DNA of 29,774 nt from Welwitschia mirabilis (taxonomy: Eukaryota; Gnetophyta; Gnetopsida; Welwitschiales). Both the position numbers and the translations under genes were made by a program. The number at the start of each line of letters is the position of its first letter. The stretch's first letter is position 1. Below the pieces are notes generated by a model. That model made no database searches. It was given only the letters and a program-made list of their open reading frames with translations, and was not told the DNA's origin. Location of the stretch: assembly GCA_051453625.1 (NCBI GenBank), contig JBOZIK010000001.1:9995642-10025415 (forward strand), written 5' to 3'. Shown one piece after another: positions 28,458 through 29,774 of this stretch.

Positions 28458-29774
28458 ACTATTCAAGAGATTTTTTCTCTCTCATAAATAAGGGATTAGT
28501 TCTAATGTTACACTGTGAGAGATGACTTTGGTGGTTTAACAATAATTTAAACAAGTTTAAGCTAAACTTAATGACTTGACTTTGTTTGACTGAAGTTCAC
28601 CAACTTTGACTATGTTTGAATCTAGTTGATTAACTGGGACTTACCTTGACTGACTGTGTTTGACTTCTTTTGACTGATTTTGATTAACTTTGACTATTTG
28701 ACTAGGTTAACTAAATTTGATTAGCTTTGACTAACTTTGAGTAGGTTAACTATGATTGATCGATTTTGCTTTGACAGAGTTTGGAAACTTAGCACTGATG
28801 TTGTGACATTTTCTTTCAATTTATTTTAGGCCTAAAATTTTTACCTATAGGGAAAATTTAGATGCATATAATTGAGTCTTAATATAAAAATTTAAGACTT
28901 CATAATGGTAAAAATCTAATAAAATAATTTTTTTCTTTTTAGAGTATAGAAAATTTTATGATTTTTTCTGTGATTTTAAGAGAACAAAAATAACCAAAGT
29001 GGGGTGCTAATAATAATGCAAGTTTAATGAATAAACCTTGATTTAAACATAATTTTAATTTTCTTAAAAATAAAAAATTTATTTTATGTAAACATAAGAT
29101 AATGATCTAATCCTAATTAATACTTTTAAAGGAAAAGTCCTATCTAACAAAAATATTTTCCTAAGTTTCTTTTTTTATTAAAAATTTTTTAAATGTATAA
29201 CTTTTTTTCTTTTAAAAAATAAACTATTTAAATGATCCCTTCCTTTTTAAAAAAACAAAGTGCCTTTCAAAAGAAACCTAGATTTTTTTTTTTCTTTCTA
29301 CCTTACTCGTCCTCTCCTTCCTATGTTTTTGTTATGGCATTTTCGTACCTTTGCTAAGAGTTACTACTTGTCTGTAGTTTTTTAGATCTCCTCTATCACA
29401 TCTTCTTCTATCAGCGCTCTCAGGCTCATTCTATTCCATAATGGAGTACATGATTTTTACATTGTCCCTCATTCCGGTGGGTATCTCCCAACTCATCCTT
29501 CCTTGGCTGGTCCCTTTCTGTTACCACTCGTTTTTGCCTGCTCTGATCCTTTCATTGCATTCCCACTATTTCTTGCCTATACTTTTTTTTTTTTGATGCC
29601 CTCGCATTCTCTTGTTGATGTGCTTTATTTTTTTTTTCAATTTTTTCATTGCATTGGATGATTCCTTGCCTTCTGTGTGCCTCGGTTTTAAGTGCTATAC
29701 TTCACTGATAGCCGTTCTCCATCGCTACGACGCTTCCCTCTACTGTAGTGTTTAAGGGTGTGTATCACATGATA
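28458..29774 (-). mobile_element. 5' LTR of the Tat/Ogre-like element
   Basis: It repeats the order of the 3' LTR: terminal hairpin remnant (28461-28489), TTGAC array (28575-28785, ten cores kept), A/T-rich middle, then CT-rich block (29280-29760). Inner terminus reads AC in place of TG. The outer end reads ...ATGATA where the other LTR has ...GTGACA, so the LTR ends within a base or two of the window edge. Length is about 1317 bp without any gap, giving the best estimate of LTR size. CpG loss is heavier than in the 3' LTR. Confidence 0.85.
28575..28785. promoter_or_regulatory. TTGAC motif array in the 5' LTR
   Basis: Ten TTGAC cores remain. Several sites that are TTGAC in the other LTR read TTAAC, TTGAT, TTGAA or TTCAC here, mostly transitions. 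It is the same array as at 16209-16436. Confidence 0.7.

Larger units (their letters stand above)
16131..29774 (-). mobile_element. Tat/Ogre-like Ty3/gypsy retrotransposon, nearly complete, decayed
   Basis: Two related LTRs (16131-17888 and 28458-29774) flank an internal region of about 10.5 kb on the minus strand. The order is primer-binding site, gag, protease, non-coding insert, RT, RNase H, a second RNase H, integrase, a long 3' untranslated region and polypurine tract. A second, archaeal-like RNase H between the first one and integrase is diagnostic of the plant Tat lineage. The non-coding insert between protease and RT resembles the known Ogre intron. No extra ORF precedes gag, unlike classic Ogre. 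Frequent stops, a mutated RT site and diverged LTRs show an old, inactive copy. Seven N-gaps interrupt it. Confidence 0.9.

Overview
The window looks like repeat-rich nuclear DNA of a flowering plant. It is AT-rich and intergenic in character. It holds remains of at least three LTR retrotransposons, several tandem-repeat arrays and twelve N-gaps (about 2.3 kb of N). I recognise no host protein gene, tRNA, rRNA, CRISPR array or prokaryotic feature. Every recognisable coding region is a decayed retrotransposon gene carrying in-frame stops and frameshifts. The species cannot be named from this sequence.

Region 1 (1 to about 5240, minus strand): the internal part of an Athila-like Ty3/gypsy element, cut by the left window edge. 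From right to left it shows a primer-binding site resembling tRNA-Asp complement, gag with a zinc-knuckle remnant, a gag-protease linker, reverse transcriptase (RT), RNase H and the zinc-binding end of integrase. Its 5' LTR starts at 5242 and runs right to an uncertain end, possibly near 8349-8428.

Region 2 (about 5.2-12.5 kb): AT-rich sequence without genes. It contains four tandem-repeat families with units of about 75, 105, 430 and 65 bp.

Region 3 (12559-15656, plus strand): a polypurine tract, a complete-looking LTR of about 1.95 kb (TG...CA, with a TATA box) and an initiator-Met-tRNA-type primer-binding site. These are followed by an unusual GC- and CpG-rich block of about 950 bp with no recognisable protein.

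Region 4 (16131-29774, minus strand): a nearly complete Tat/Ogre-type Ty3/gypsy element of about 13.6 kb. The 3' LTR is at 16131-17888 and the 5' LTR at 28458-29774; the latter ends essentially at the window edge. Right to left the internal region reads primer-binding site, gag, protease, a non-coding insert of about 0.8 kb that looks like an Ogre-type pol intron, RT, RNase H, a second (archaeal-like) RNase H, integrase, a 3' untranslated region of about 2.2 kb and the polypurine tract. Both LTRs carry a dense array of TTGAC motifs.

All elements appear dead. Most recognisable damage is C-to-T or G-to-A, as expected from deamination of methylated cytosine. Several 100-N gaps are flanked by near-duplicate sequence, so parts of the apparent structure may be assembly artefacts.
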